Source: Onthophagus taurus (taxonomy: Eukaryota > Arthropoda > Insecta > Coleoptera > Scarabaeidae). From it: a DNA stretch of 64,000 nucleotides. How positions within the stretch are numbered: position 1 is the first letter of the stretch; each line of letters starts with the position of its first letter. Below, piece by piece: positions 49,846 to 61,175 of this stretch. The stretch spans positions 1,922,001 to 1,986,000 of the forward strand of contig NC_091973.1 in NCBI RefSeq assembly GCF_036711975.1, read 5' to 3'. The position numbers were made by a program, and so were the translations under genes. Below the pieces are notes generated by a model, which made no database searches, was not told the origin of the DNA, and saw nothing but the letters and a program-made list of their open reading frames with translations.

Positions 49846-52025
49846 ATGAAGTAATAGTTTTGTGGGAAATAAATAAAGGATTGTAGTGGTAAAAGTAGTA
49901 ATAATAAGATGATTGTCGAGATGAAACTAATTATTTTTGGTAATCCTTTTAAAGCGTTTGAACGAACAATGGTGTTTATCCCTCGGCATATTTTGTATCG
50001 GGTCCCAACCGCAGCTTTTGTCGCCCGAAATTCACCATGTAATGCAAACTCGTTCAATACTGAACGCTCATCAAAATGGTATGACGTACTGATGCCGGCT
50101 CGACAAAAGGAACTTTGAAAACCCTGTTTACCTCGCGCGCGAACGCAAATAACCACCTTTAGTCCTTATTCGCAGCGGCATAACGATCAAATTCGTTTCA
50201 AATGGTCTACCGCGCGTGCGATGTTCCACCATCCTTATTATTCGACGCCATTGGGTCGATAATCCCATTGAACCACTCTGAAAACAACCGGCTTCGCCCG
50301 AATACCAAGCCTTGGTATTAATACGGAAATATATCCTGATATAAACTGACACAGGTGGATGTTATTTTTTGTTTTTCATACGAAGGGGTCACTCGAATTG
50401 TTATCCGTGCGTTGACCCGGTTTTTGCGGAAAAGCTGCTGCTGGAGCGGTAGATATTAACAGTGACATATCCGCAATGTTACCGATAATCAGATTAATAG
50501 TTTTCCCCTCCCCAATCTTTTTCCATTTCGGATAACGTTAAATATCGAGGGAGAATCAAAATCTAATCTATCTCGGCAACATTAATTAAAACAAACTCTT
50601 GCAAGTTTGCTTGTCAAGTTTTAATTATAACTATAGTTCACGCTTTGTTTGCGGTCGGATTTTGTACATTATTGATTTTTACGTCACGTAGAACAAGTCT
50701 TTTATATTCGGGGATAATTTCAGTTTTAGGGATGGACGATTTTAGCTTCCTGTCATCAACTAGGATGGATAATACCAATCAAATACACCACAAGTTCATT
50801 TCAAATATCATCAAAATTTTGTTGAAAATTCTAAAAAATCGACTTTTTAATTTTAAAGGAATGCGTAACATTTTTAACGGGATGTATATTAATTGAATGA
50901 CTCCGCGATGTCGTCACCCGTTAAAAATAAAAATGAACACTTCTTGATAAGCGTCATCAAGAAATAACGTGAAACAATTGACTCATATACGATTTAATAA
51001 AGTAATAATTGCTGTTTTTAAAACGGGTTTAACCCAATCGAATACATTTGAAAGCGATAAACGCAATTTCTAACTAAGTGCACAGACGACGGCCTTCCGA
51101 TATAAAAATACGAACGGAATATGCAACACGATCCGGTGGAGTAATTCAATTCAGAACTATTTGATAAATGCGACGTTGCGAAAGATCTCTTCGACTGTTG
51201 GCAACACCTACATGGGCAGGATTGCGAGCCATAGTGCTCTCTCTATATCCAAACGTCGTACTTGTAATTTATTACAAATACCGACCGACACTGTAAACAT
51301 AATTATTTTTTAATGTTCGCGAAGCGAAGAATGTCGAGAATTATTATTTATGCCCTCGAATGCACCTAGTTACCGTGTTCCACACACTGTGCCGAGGCCT
51401 AACCGGCATTGAAACGTTCACTTCGGCGAGAACGTGATTTCGCTCTTTTCCGATCAACTCAACGGAGGGGGCGAGTCGAACACTTTGAACCATCTCGAAC
51501 GCGTCAAGATGGCGAAGTGAATTCCGTGACGTCACAATCCTCCACCGACTACGATTTCTGGACGATTCCTCCCGGAAAAGGGTGCATATTCATTAACTTT
51601 GGTCGCTGCTCGCTTAACACACGCCGCTTTAAATTTGCATTTTTTACTCAAAGGACTTGATTTACGATTCACCTCCCCTTTCCCTTTACTTCTAAATGTT
51701 TTAATTACTCGACTGTTCTTTTTCCTTTTTTATTTCCTATGCCGCTTTGGGGTTGCTAAAAGCCGATGAGTAAGCGAGGGTAACAATCGATTTAAGGGAC
51801 CCATATGGTCCACATTATGCGAAACGACGACGGAAGGACGTCGGAATAAACACGTCATATTTTCTCGGATTAACGGATGACTAACAGATATGCCATGATA
51901 AGTGGAGAGGGATTTCGTCTACACAAAATGGGGAGAAAATGCCTTCTCTTTAAAAATCTAAATATTTTATTATTATTCCACCTGTATGATTACCATAAAA
52001 ATGTTTTGTACACCTTAGATGTAAG
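49846..52025. other. Intergenic, nothing recognised
   Basis: No gene or repeat I can support. Frames of 60-83 codons lack domains. Confidence 0.35.
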
Positions 52026-52145
52026 AATTAAACATATTAGGCTGAGGCACCATCATCTATACTAATTGTAAGCCGAGATCCTACAATTTACACTAAGCCG
52101 AGGTTGCTCTACAATCCACACTAAATCGCAAAAATAATATAGCTA
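52026..52145. repeat. Short cluster of diverged family B modules
   Basis: GGCTGAGGCACC, AAGCCGAGATCCTACAATTT, ACACTAAGCCGAGGTTGCTC and ACACTAAATCG follow each other at 30-40 bp spacing. The same phrases form the clusters at 53712 and 54262. Confidence 0.65.
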
Positions 52146-53382
52146 GGCGAATTTGGATTGCGGTTAAGTGATAATAATAATAATAAAGATGCACCTCTTG
52201 AAATCGTCGGCAAAAAATATTATAGCGTTTATAAAAAAACTTGGAAAGTAGAAAGAAGTCATAAAATATTAAATAATCAAAAATCGATAATGATAGCATT
52301 GTTTTATTCGTCAAAAACAATTCAAGTAAAACCATTGTTCAGTATTGATCAGTTTTACAAGGAATTGATACAGAATTCTGTGCTAACAAAAAAAACTCCA
52401 AACTTGTATAATAATTTACATATTAAATTTTTCCTACCCATATCATTCCAAGTCCCACTTTTACTCATTTTCTGAATCCTACTAATTCTATTGGTTATTA
52501 ATTAAATAAAACACCTGTGCCATGAGGGTCCAAAAAGGATGCGTAATGATAATTGAAAAGGGTGTAAACAATTTTTACACAAAATTTGATGAGGGAAAAA
52601 TTGAGTGGGAAAAAGTGTGATAAAGAGAGAGAGATGGATTATTTTTTGTGTCGAACCCCGCACGTCTGGCACTCATTGATAAACTGCTGGCGAAAATTGA
52701 ACGCGCCTCGAGGTTCCCCTTCGTTCGCGAAACTATTCTAAAACATCACCGAATGGCCCTATTCAAAACCCCTCCTATCTGGATCCCGCGCGACCGAGCG
52801 CCAAAAACTAAATTAGCGAAATGAATCCTTTCAATTTTTTTTTGTGTGCGTCTCCGTGCCGAGTAGAAAAGTTATAATTGCATTTAAAACGAAATTAATC
52901 CACGAATTCTCGAAATGCACCCGGTAACTTAATTTGTTAACATTTCGCAAATATTTACGTTTCCAGATAATTCTGAAACCAAAATCGGGGTAACGAGAAA
53001 AAGAAACAAACACAAAAAAAAGCGAGTTAATTTAAACGCTGAAAACACGGACATTGTTTTAGCGGAGCGCAGAAAGGACAGATAAAATTAAAAAAAATTA
53101 ACTCTGAAATACTAAATTAGCCAAATAAATCCTTTCAATCCTTTTGCCTGCGGGTTAAGTTAAAAAAAGTTATAATAGCGTTTCAAACGACGTTAATACG
53201 CTGCTTTTCTATTTATACGAGGAGCACATAAAATTCACCTCGCAAACGTAATCAGTTTTTTTACGTGTACTCGGTTTAATACTCATAAAACGAGGTGAGA
53301 GGACAGTATTCTCTCTTTATTTTTTTTTTTTCTTTAATCATTATGGCACATAAAATTTACCTAAAAAATGCATTATGATATC
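52146..53382. other. Intergenic, nothing recognised
   Basis: AT-rich. A 105-codon frame at 52158-52475 is Lys/Asn-rich and shows no domain. Confidence 0.35.
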
Positions 53383-54710
53383 GTGACCTATACTTTTAAT
53401 TTTTACGTTTAATTATCATTAAATTTCATCTTCTACTTTTTCAAGTTTTATGGTAATTATTTATTAATTTAAAATTATCAAACTGCAAATCAGTAGTTGT
53501 TCTGTAGTTCTGTTCAATTTTGACACACCAAAAGTTTCTCTTATTGTTTCTGACCAGAATAGAATAGGTCTTTTGATCTTCTTGCTTTTTGCGATCTTTT
53601 TGCATTTTTCTTCTAAGTTTCTGGGTCTGGTTGTTAAATATAGTTTTGTCTAAATATTAAACGGTAGGGGACATGTTCAGAAATGGCATTAGATGTAATA
53701 ATTAAATATACTAAGCCGAGGTCGCTTGCGACCGAGGCTCTACAATCTGCACTAAGCCGAGATCCTACAATATATACTAAGCCGAGGTCGCTTGCGGCCG
53801 AGGCAGCACAATTTACACTAAGCCGAGGTTGCTTGAGGCCGAGGCTCCACAATTTGTACTAAGCAGAGATCGTTTGAGGCCGAGGCTCTACAATCTACAC
53901 TAAACCGAAGAAATAATATGTGACCTATACTTTTAATTTTTACGTTTAATTATCATTAAATTTCATATTCTACTTTTTCAAGTTTTATGGTAATTATTTA
54001 TTAATATATTATCTTTAAAATTATCAAACTACAAATCAGTAGTTGTTCTGTAGTTCTGTTCAATTTTGACACTTATACCAAAAGTTTCTCTTATTGTTTC
54101 TGGCCAGAATAGAATAGGTCTTTTGATCTTCTTGCTTTTTGCGATCTTTTTGCATTTTTCTTCTAAGTTTCTGGGTCTGGTTGTTAAATATAGTTTTGTC
54201 TAAATATTAAATGGTAGGTGACATGTTCAAAAATGGCATTAGATGTAATAATTAAATATACTAAGCCGAGGTCGCTTGCGGCCGAGGCTCTACAATCTGC
54301 ACTAAGCCGAGATCCTACAATATATACTAAGCCGAGGTCGCTTGCGGCCGAGGCAGCACAATTTACACTAAGCCGAGTTTGCTTGAGGCCGAGGCTCCAC
54401 AATTTGCACTAAGCAGAGATCGTTTGAGGCCGAAGCTCTACAATCTACACTAAACCGAAGAAACAATATGTGACCTATACTTTTAATTTTTACGTTTAAT
54501 TATGATTAAATTTCATCTTCTACTTTTTCAAGTTTTATGGTAATTATTTATTAATATATTATCTTTAAAATTATCCAACTGCAAATAAGTAGTTGTTTTA
54601 ATAAAAGTTTTTCTAATTATTTCTGGCCAGAACAGAATAGGTCTTTTGATCTTTTTGCATTTTTCTTCTAAGTTTCTGGGTCTGGTTGTTAAATATAGTT
54701 TTAGAAATGG
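53383..54710. repeat. 537/550-bp tandem repeat carrying family B hairpin clusters
   Basis: GTGACCTATACTTTTAATTT starts at 53383, 53920 and 54470, so there are two full units (537 and 550 bp) and a partial third that lacks the GC-rich part. Each full unit ends in a cluster of five or six modules of about 40 bp (53712-53915 and 54262-54467): ACTAAGCCGAGGTCGCTTGC, GGCCGAGGCAGCACAATTTA and relatives, with CTACAATCTACACTAAACCG at the end. Units are nearly identical. Confidence 0.9.
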
Positions 54711-55641
54711 CAGAAAATTTAATTATCTCTTGGGGTTCCAAATGATCCTATGGTATTATAAGTATTAAAGAATGTTGTGAAAAACTTTTGATATGATATA
54801 TCTTTGATGATGGTTATAAAATTTTGTTTCAAATCTGGATGTTTTTTTTATATAAGAAGATGAAAAAGAATTTTTAAGATATTGTTTCATGGGAGTTATA
54901 AAGAGTAATAGAACCATGACATGGACGCAAAAAAAACAGGTGTAGAAAGGCGTACAAGACATTAGAGGGCCAAGAAGTTTGAAAAGAATGTGGCGACGTG
55001 AGTAGACGTGAGTAGTCGAGAGAAGTTAAAGTCGAGGATTAAAGCTAAAGCAAAAAAAAAGAGATGGATAAAGAAAAGAAAAGAAAAGAGAGGAGAAGAA
55101 AAAGGCGAGACCATGGCGTTTTGATGCCGGACAAGCTTAACGCGGTTATTATGAAAATTTCTGGCGGCCGCGCGGCGAGAATTGACCCATAAAATGACGG
55201 TAATTATAGTAAATAAAATCGTAAACGGGGTGGCCGCCGAATCGGGTGGTTTTTAATTTAAATAAATAGCGGCCCCGCGCGGCAAACAAAGGGATCGCGG
55301 ATGACTACCTGGCGACCGGGCGAGAATCCCTCAAAATTGAACGTTCGAACGTAGTGCGCATGACCCGGAGCGATACACTCTGGCTCCGGCAGCCTTGTGA
55401 TTCCTCCTCGTCGGCGGCGGACACTTCGCCAGTACATTGCGCGGCATCGTTTCGTTTCGTGCTGTGTGTGCGGTTACGAAAACGGTATCTCGAGATAATG
55501 TGTATGTGAGAGATGCAATGTGTTACTACTCCACTAGTAACAATAAGAATCCCCATCGATATGTGTAAAACCGAATCGGTGGCGAATAGTTAAAAATAGA
55601 GCCGGGTTCTATTTCTTTCTTTTTTCCCGGATTAACACACT
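54711..55641. other. Intergenic; GC-rich part may be a promoter region
   Basis: AT-rich to about 55100, then GC-rich (55150-55480) with CGTTTCGTTTCGTGCTGTGTGTGCGGTTACG, which resembles an insect transcription start region. No coding sequence is seen in it. Confidence 0.3.
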
Positions 55642-55731
55642 ATGCCCGAGCAGGAACTTGCTCTCCTCATCGAAAGTCACAAAGTTCCAGAAGAAGGAGA
55701 AGAAGAAGAAAATACGTTACCCTACTGGTAA
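55642..55731 (+). CDS. Short acidic open frame ending at a donor site; possible first coding exon or uORF
   Basis: ATG at 55642 opens 29 codons starting MPEQELALLIESHK, with an EEGEEEE run, and meets TAA at 55729. A donor (CTACTG|GTAAAG, after 55727) sits right before the stop. It could be a first coding exon of an unknown protein, or an upstream frame in a 5' UTR exon that splices to the exon at 60339; that junction would read open but not in the signal-peptide frame. I do not recognise the sequence. Confidence 0.25.
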   Translation: MPEQELALLIESHKVPEEGEEEENTLPYW

Positions 55732-57002
55732 AGTACGTATTGAATGTAAAATGAAAAAGTTTCCTTGCGTATGTGTGAGTTCTTTGGTGTTCGTTTTTAA
55801 TTGAACCGGTTGGATTTATAATTTATGCGCGGCGCATAAATCAAACGAGCGCGATTTCCCCGAATGGGAATATCATTTTCCGAAATTCCGAATTTCGCGG
55901 ACACTTCATTACCCCAACGTTTTTTATTAATAATATTGCGTTTTTATACGTTTCCCGATGAACAACAAAGCCGCGCTTGCTAATCCGACAGCTCACCTCG
56001 CGCCGCTGCGCCCGCGGCTATTTTTCATTTACTCCCAAATTTATTATTTAGCTATTTTAATATTTTAAACGCTTTTAACAATATGTTTTACCTCCGTTTT
56101 ACAGCTGTTCCCTTTCAATACACTTTTCCTTGTTTTCATCACTTGCCGTCGGAAAAATTTACTTCCAACACTTTTTTTTAATATTTTTTATATAAATAAA
56201 TTGTATATAAATAACAAAAATATGTATTGAAAGGTTTTTTTGTTTAATATGCTGTTATTTGAAATTAAAATATCACACTAGTATTAAAAAGTATCAATTT
56301 ACTCCCTCGTTACATAAATAACTTAAATGTACATAATTCGAAAATGAAATTTTTCGAAAAAATTTAAATTCTTCCTACATAAAAGGAACATAATTACGCT
56401 ATGTGCAGATGCAATTCCCGATTACGTCGCCGAATAAATACATATTCACGAACGCTCGAAATGGTTGATTTATGTGCATTTTTACGTGACATTACTCCGT
56501 TCAGTAGCTAACTTACAAATATAACCGCAAATCGTAGCCTATATTACAATAAGTGAATAATTCTCGAAGACGATATCAACATCCAGGATGTTTAATCATA
56601 AAGATAACACAAATATCCTCAATCAATAACAATTCATCCTTTTATTATTTATTATTTGCTATTTACTATTCTTATCAAGCAAACAAAAATATATTTCATA
56701 TTATTACAAAATGAGTTCGATTCCGCTTAAGCGGAATTACTTATATATAGTACGGTTTTTAAATGTAAGGTTATAAGGTGTCGCGTCTACGTTTGGAGTC
56801 TGCGCAAAACGTCGCAGGTTTACCACTCATTACCGGACGATCGATGGCGGGTCACTTATGAAAGAACGCGAAAATAGAACGCGGAGGCGACGAAAACGTC
56901 GCGTATACCAATCTGGACGTGGTCCAATGCGGCGCCGCGACGCTTGAATGGGCCGCGGGACTCGGAGGCGCCCCGTTTAAAAGCGCTAAAACCGAGAAAG
57001 TA
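55732..57002. other. Intergenic or intronic, nothing recognised
   Basis: Mixed AT-rich DNA with a GC-rich patch at 56820-57000. No supported feature. Confidence 0.35.
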
Positions 57003-57334
57003 CCACGTAAATAGCACATAAACCCCGCTCATAATCGTCTCAGGAATTTCGCTTTTCGGTTCAATCACATTTTTAAGGATATTAAAACACATAAAAATTA
57101 TTTTCCATTTTTCATTATATTTGACGGTCTTGGATGTAGCGACTCGGTTTTAAATGACCTTGACTAAACCACGTAAATAGCACATAAACCCCGTTCATAA
57201 TCGTCTCAGGAATTTCGCTTTTCGGTTCAATCACATTTTTAAGGATATTAAAACACATAAAAATTATTTTCCATTTTTCATTATATTTGACGGTCTTGGA
57301 TGTAGCGACTCGGTTTTAAATGACCTTGACTAAA
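57003..57334. repeat. 166-bp tandem duplication, two nearly identical copies
   Basis: CCACGTAAATAGCACATAAA begins at 57003 and at 57169. The two 166-bp copies differ at one position by eye (CCCCGCTC against CCCCGTTC). It is a single-locus duplication with no mobile-element features. Confidence 0.9.
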
Positions 57335-59565
57335 CAAAACAAAAAATAAATAAATAAAGAAAATATATATTTTATATGAAAAATGAGCCGTCAAGTAGTT
57401 CCAACATATGATTATATGTATAAAATTTTTCAAGTAGTGGAAGAGAAAAAAGAAAATGATTACAAGAAAGTGGTCGTGTAAAAAGAGAACACGCAAAGAT
57501 AGAACACGTATATACATAAAGTACGATCGCAAAAATAATTAGTAGGAAACGTAGTTACACGGGTTAATGTAGATGGCGGTTAGGTTGGAGGGTATTTTCA
57601 TAATAAAACGATTTGGATAAGCGCTAGTCGAAAAATGGCGACCGAATAAAATATGCTGATATATTAGTATTGATATATTACGACCGCCCCCGACGGCGAT
57701 TGTGTGAAATTGCTAGACACATCAATGGCCGGCGTAATAGCGAAACGACACGCCACTGCCATTTACCAAATAATCTGCGCATAATTGAGTCGGGGAGGCC
57801 GCTCCCGGGACCTGCCTTTACCTGCCCCCAAAAGCTTTTGTAAAGTGTAAACATTTGTTTTCAGTTTCAAGAATTGATAAGATAAAGCTAAAAACCCCTT
57901 GTCGCAGGTAGAGAACGTGCGATGGTCGTCGTCGGCGTTGCCAAATCCACAGAACGCGTTCGCATGCCACTAGTGTATTAATCACGACCGCCGGCGTCCC
58001 TCGCCTCTCCGACGCGGCCCCAAACACCCTCCCGACGCTTGATTGGCCACCCCCTTGGCAGTGTAGAAACAATTTTAAGTCCCCTCAGTTCAATTTCGGC
58101 ACTTGAAAGCGGCCGATACTCACCCTACCGTCTCTTTTGAGTCCTCTCAATTCTCCAACAGGACAATCGACCGCATCTCTTCTCTAAAAGCTCCCAAAAA
58201 ACGCTGCCCTATTAACTACCATCGGTTTACTATGATTAAACAAGGGAGATATTAATTTCCAACGTTAATTATTTCGTGTGTCAGCGGTGCGTAAAGTAGA
58301 TCATATGGATCGCGAGCATAAAGTTCATTACGCGATGCCCCCGGGTTCGACTATACTTTAGGGGGATTTCGTAAATGATAAAGTTGTCGGGCGAGAGGAG
58401 AAATTCCGAACGCCATTGTCTCCGATGCGAGCTTTATACGTGGGCCTTTTTCGTTCGCGCGACTTTTAATTGAAGTGCCGTCACGTACGCGGCGGCCCCG
58501 CTGACTACGAGGATGTGAGGCGATAAGCAGCGACACCTAACACCCGAACCCTACGAGTATGTCTTCCGTCAAATTATATCTATAAGTTTCGCCCACTCGC
58601 GAGTGCTTAATCTATACCGAGCTTTGTCCTCCGCTGCCATCCATTAAATTTTATCGGAATTTACGTTAGTTTTACCAACCTGACTACTCGGAATCTCATT
58701 TGTCATTTCTATAATGGAGGTGTCGCCACGGTTCCTTGGACGACAGCTTATCTCAACTACTCCTACACTAATACTATTTAAGCTATTCATTTTCAATATT
58801 ATTTAAGAAACTTTCAATCTACTACATTTACATGTCTTACTACTCCCTCTTACATAGATACACCTCGTGACTTTGTAATCAAATATTATATCTAACATCA
58901 TAGATGAGTCATATTTTCAAGGTAATTTTTTTTCAATTATCTGGAAAATCTATATAACCACATTATTCATAGCTTTACTAATTAGAAGAGTGATTCATTT
59001 TACATACAATATACGGGCGAAATACTTGCACCACTCAATGTATACACATTGAAGAAGGATGTTAAACCATGTAATGTGTTAAGGTATTTGGCATTGACGG
59101 AGCCAAGCACGAAGCAATAAACTCTAAACGTCCGAATGATTATTGTTTGTTTAATGTATCAATGTTGCAAAAAGATAATTTGGAAAGCGAATCAACTTGG
59201 AAAAGACTGTGAAAAGTGGCAGCTATAATTCAAATGTATTTACTTCAGAAGATTGCGTTGCAATTCCTGTAACCGAGAGGTCTTTGACTTCTTAGTAATA
59301 TTATGCGGATTTAAAATTTCTTATTACATCAATATGTTATTAGAGTTGCGTATCTAAAGCATCATATATCTTTCCAATAGCGCTCAAATTAAACCTTCAT
59401 CTTTTAGCTCCAACATTGCTGATCGAAAACTACTCTATTCCAGATTCTCCCATTCTGCTGCTTAATAACTTTTTTGAAATTCTCATTTTTTAACCAACTT
59501 ATTGCAGTCTTTGAAGCCTTACGAATACTGAAATAGCTTCCTTGAACAGATGGTTAAGTTCCATC
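57335..59565. other. Intergenic or intronic, nothing recognised
   Basis: GC-rich patch at 57890-58060 and AT-rich rest. A TA dinucleotide run lies at about 59566-59587. No supported gene. Confidence 0.35.
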
Positions 59566-59569
59566 TTAT

Positions 59570-59683
59570 ATATATATATATATATAATATCACAGTATTG
59601 GTATTACAATACGTAAATCGCGTATTGTGTTGCATACTTGCATTGATGACGTCGGCCACGATAATTAATTAACACACTATATA
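59570..59683. mobile_element. MITE-like palindromic repeat, copy 2 (inverted)
   Basis: Read on the minus strand it starts AGTGTGTTAATTAATTATCG, then GACGTCATCAATGCAAGTATGCAAC, then CAATACTGTGATATT, and breaks into a TA run. It lies directly against the TA-flanked element at 59686. Confidence 0.55.
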
Positions 59684-59685
59684 TA

Positions 59686-60168
59686 CAGGGTGAACACCCT
59701 ATATATATTGTATGCTAGTTGAATTGCCCATAAAGTTCCCTTTAATTAATAATAAGTATGTCATATGTCTAACTTTAATAGTTTTCGTGATATTTAGAAT
59801 TTAAAATAAAATGTATAATAAAATGTCATTATTGTACTTAAAAAGGTGACATAATGTAATATATTCTATCCTTTTTCTGACACTTTTTTTTTTATTGTCA
59901 TTTGAAAATAAGTAAGAATAATAAGTTAGAAGTTGTTCAAAATGTCGCCCGTTTTCTCTTCTATAAGTATTAATGCGTTGTATAAAAGACTTTGAGGTAT
60001 CTCTTAACATGTGCATCTTATTTTCTCTAAAGTTATAAATTATATGTTAGAACAATTGCATATTTTATTACTTACACATTTTTAAATCTCATAAAGTACC
60101 AAGTCGCATTAAAATTTGTTACCGTTAAATATTTTTTTCTTTCGCCGGGATACTAATAACTCACCCTG
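59686..60168 (-). mobile_element. Internally deleted TA-flanked transposon with a transposase remnant
   Basis: TA borders (59684-59685 and 60169-60170); ends CAGGGTGA on the left and the mirrored TCACCCTG on the right. In between, on the minus strand (60016-59930), is KSFIQRINTYRRENGRHFEQLL, which resembles the C-terminal end of mariner-type transposases in insects (the usual form has a Gly-Gly-His-Phe-Glu block). The rest of the transposase is missing. It is a short non-autonomous relic of 483 bp. Confidence 0.55.
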
Positions 60169-60214
60169 TATAATATATAAATAATTATTGATTATATCAA
60201 ATTTTTTTATAAAC

Positions 60215-60325
60215 AAACGTTGTGCAGAATTAAATTCCAAACAACTTTGATTAATAAAATTTTTCAAAATAACGTAATTTTAATTTCCCTCTGAATAGTA
60301 TTGAACATTATATAATTTAATAATT
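60215..60325 (+). repeat. Solitary diverged copy of the 147-bp satellite unit
   Basis: AGAATTAAA...AACAACTTTG, TTTTTCAAAATAA and above all TTTTAATTTCCCTCTGAATAGTATTGAAC follow the order of the 147-bp satellite at 5.8-8.1 kb. It lies immediately before the splice acceptor of the exon at 60339. Confidence 0.65.
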
Positions 60326-60338
60326 TTTTTTGTTTTAG

Positions 60339-60432
60339 GGGAAGTGTGTCATGGCCAGATATGGAGTGGCCCTTCACGGCCTTTTGCTATTCTCGACGCT
60401 GTTTTTATCGGAAACGATGGCGAAAAGTCCCG
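60339..60432 (+). CDS. Signal-peptide exon of an unidentified secreted or membrane protein (partial gene)
   Basis: A pyrimidine-rich tract and acceptor (TTGTTTTAG|G) precede a 12-base leader and ATG at 60351; the exon ends at a strong donor (CCCG|GTGAGT) after 60432. It encodes MARYGVALHGLLLFSTLFLS followed by ETMAKSP: a short basic start, an 11-residue hydrophobic core and a likely cleavage site after TMA, so a classic signal peptide. The exon ends in phase 1, as is common for signal exons of secreted and Ig-type receptors. Upstream untranslated exons must exist (candidates: 46363-46440 and around 55642) and further coding exons should lie to the right of the window, since none is seen to 64000. 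I cannot identify the protein. Confidence 0.65.
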
Positions 60433-61065
60433 GTGAGTACTCAAGCTTTTATTTTGTTGTTTCCGTTGTGTATTAACAGCGGCGTTTTCCCTGGGAATAG
60501 CGCACCTTTATTAACCCGTTAGGTGTCAGAGTCGCGTAAACGGAACCTTAAGGGACGTGTACATGAGGTTCATTAGGAAAACGGAACGCTGACACCGCCG
60601 GTTAAATTGGATAAAATAGCACACAGAGCCCGATAAAGTTTGTGCGCGATTCCCATTCGCGCATTGTGTAATGTTTTACCATGAAATATGATTTTAATAC
60701 TACAATTCGAGAATGAAAAAGTATTAAAATCTTGTTGTAATTAGTACGTTAATTATGCAGGTGCCATATTTCCGGGACCCGTTTATGACGGTGTCCCTTA
60801 AATAATGTAGCCTCGTGACACGGAGAAGTTTATATCCCCATTCGTTTACGGCGAGGGCGAACTCCTCGCGGCCACATAAACTCACCAAAAAACCGCCCTC
60901 GGCGTCCGCTTTTAAATTTTGCTAACTCCCTCGTAACATTTTCGCATATATAGCAACGTCATAAACAACTTAATTTAGGCTCGGGTTACCCTTTTCGCTG
61001 TTACTTGTTTAACCACCAAACAACTCAAAATTTTCGTGTTATACCCAAAATCTTATTAACACATA
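60433..61065. other. Probable intron
   Basis: If the signal exon is real, this and the rest of the window lie in its next intron. GC-richer patch at 60760-60920. No other exon is recognised. Confidence 0.35.
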
Positions 61066-61175
61066 GTGTGTTAATTAATTATCGTATCCGGTATGCAACC
61101 AATATCACAGTGCAATACGCATCATACGCAAATCGCGTATTGCAATAAAAATACTGTGATATTGGTTGCATACTA
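61066..61175. mobile_element. MITE-like palindromic repeat, copy 3
   Basis: The best-preserved copy: AGTGTGTTAATTAATTATCG, ATGCAACCAATATCACAGTG, a centre with AATACGCATCATACGCAAATCGCGTATTG, then AATACTGTGATATTGGTTGC. The arms pair over about 20 bp and the centre contains a second small palindrome. Confidence 0.65.

Noticed and set aside
58330..58365. GGGTTCGACTA as a tRNA B box
   Set aside because: No A box or cloverleaf pairing is found around it.
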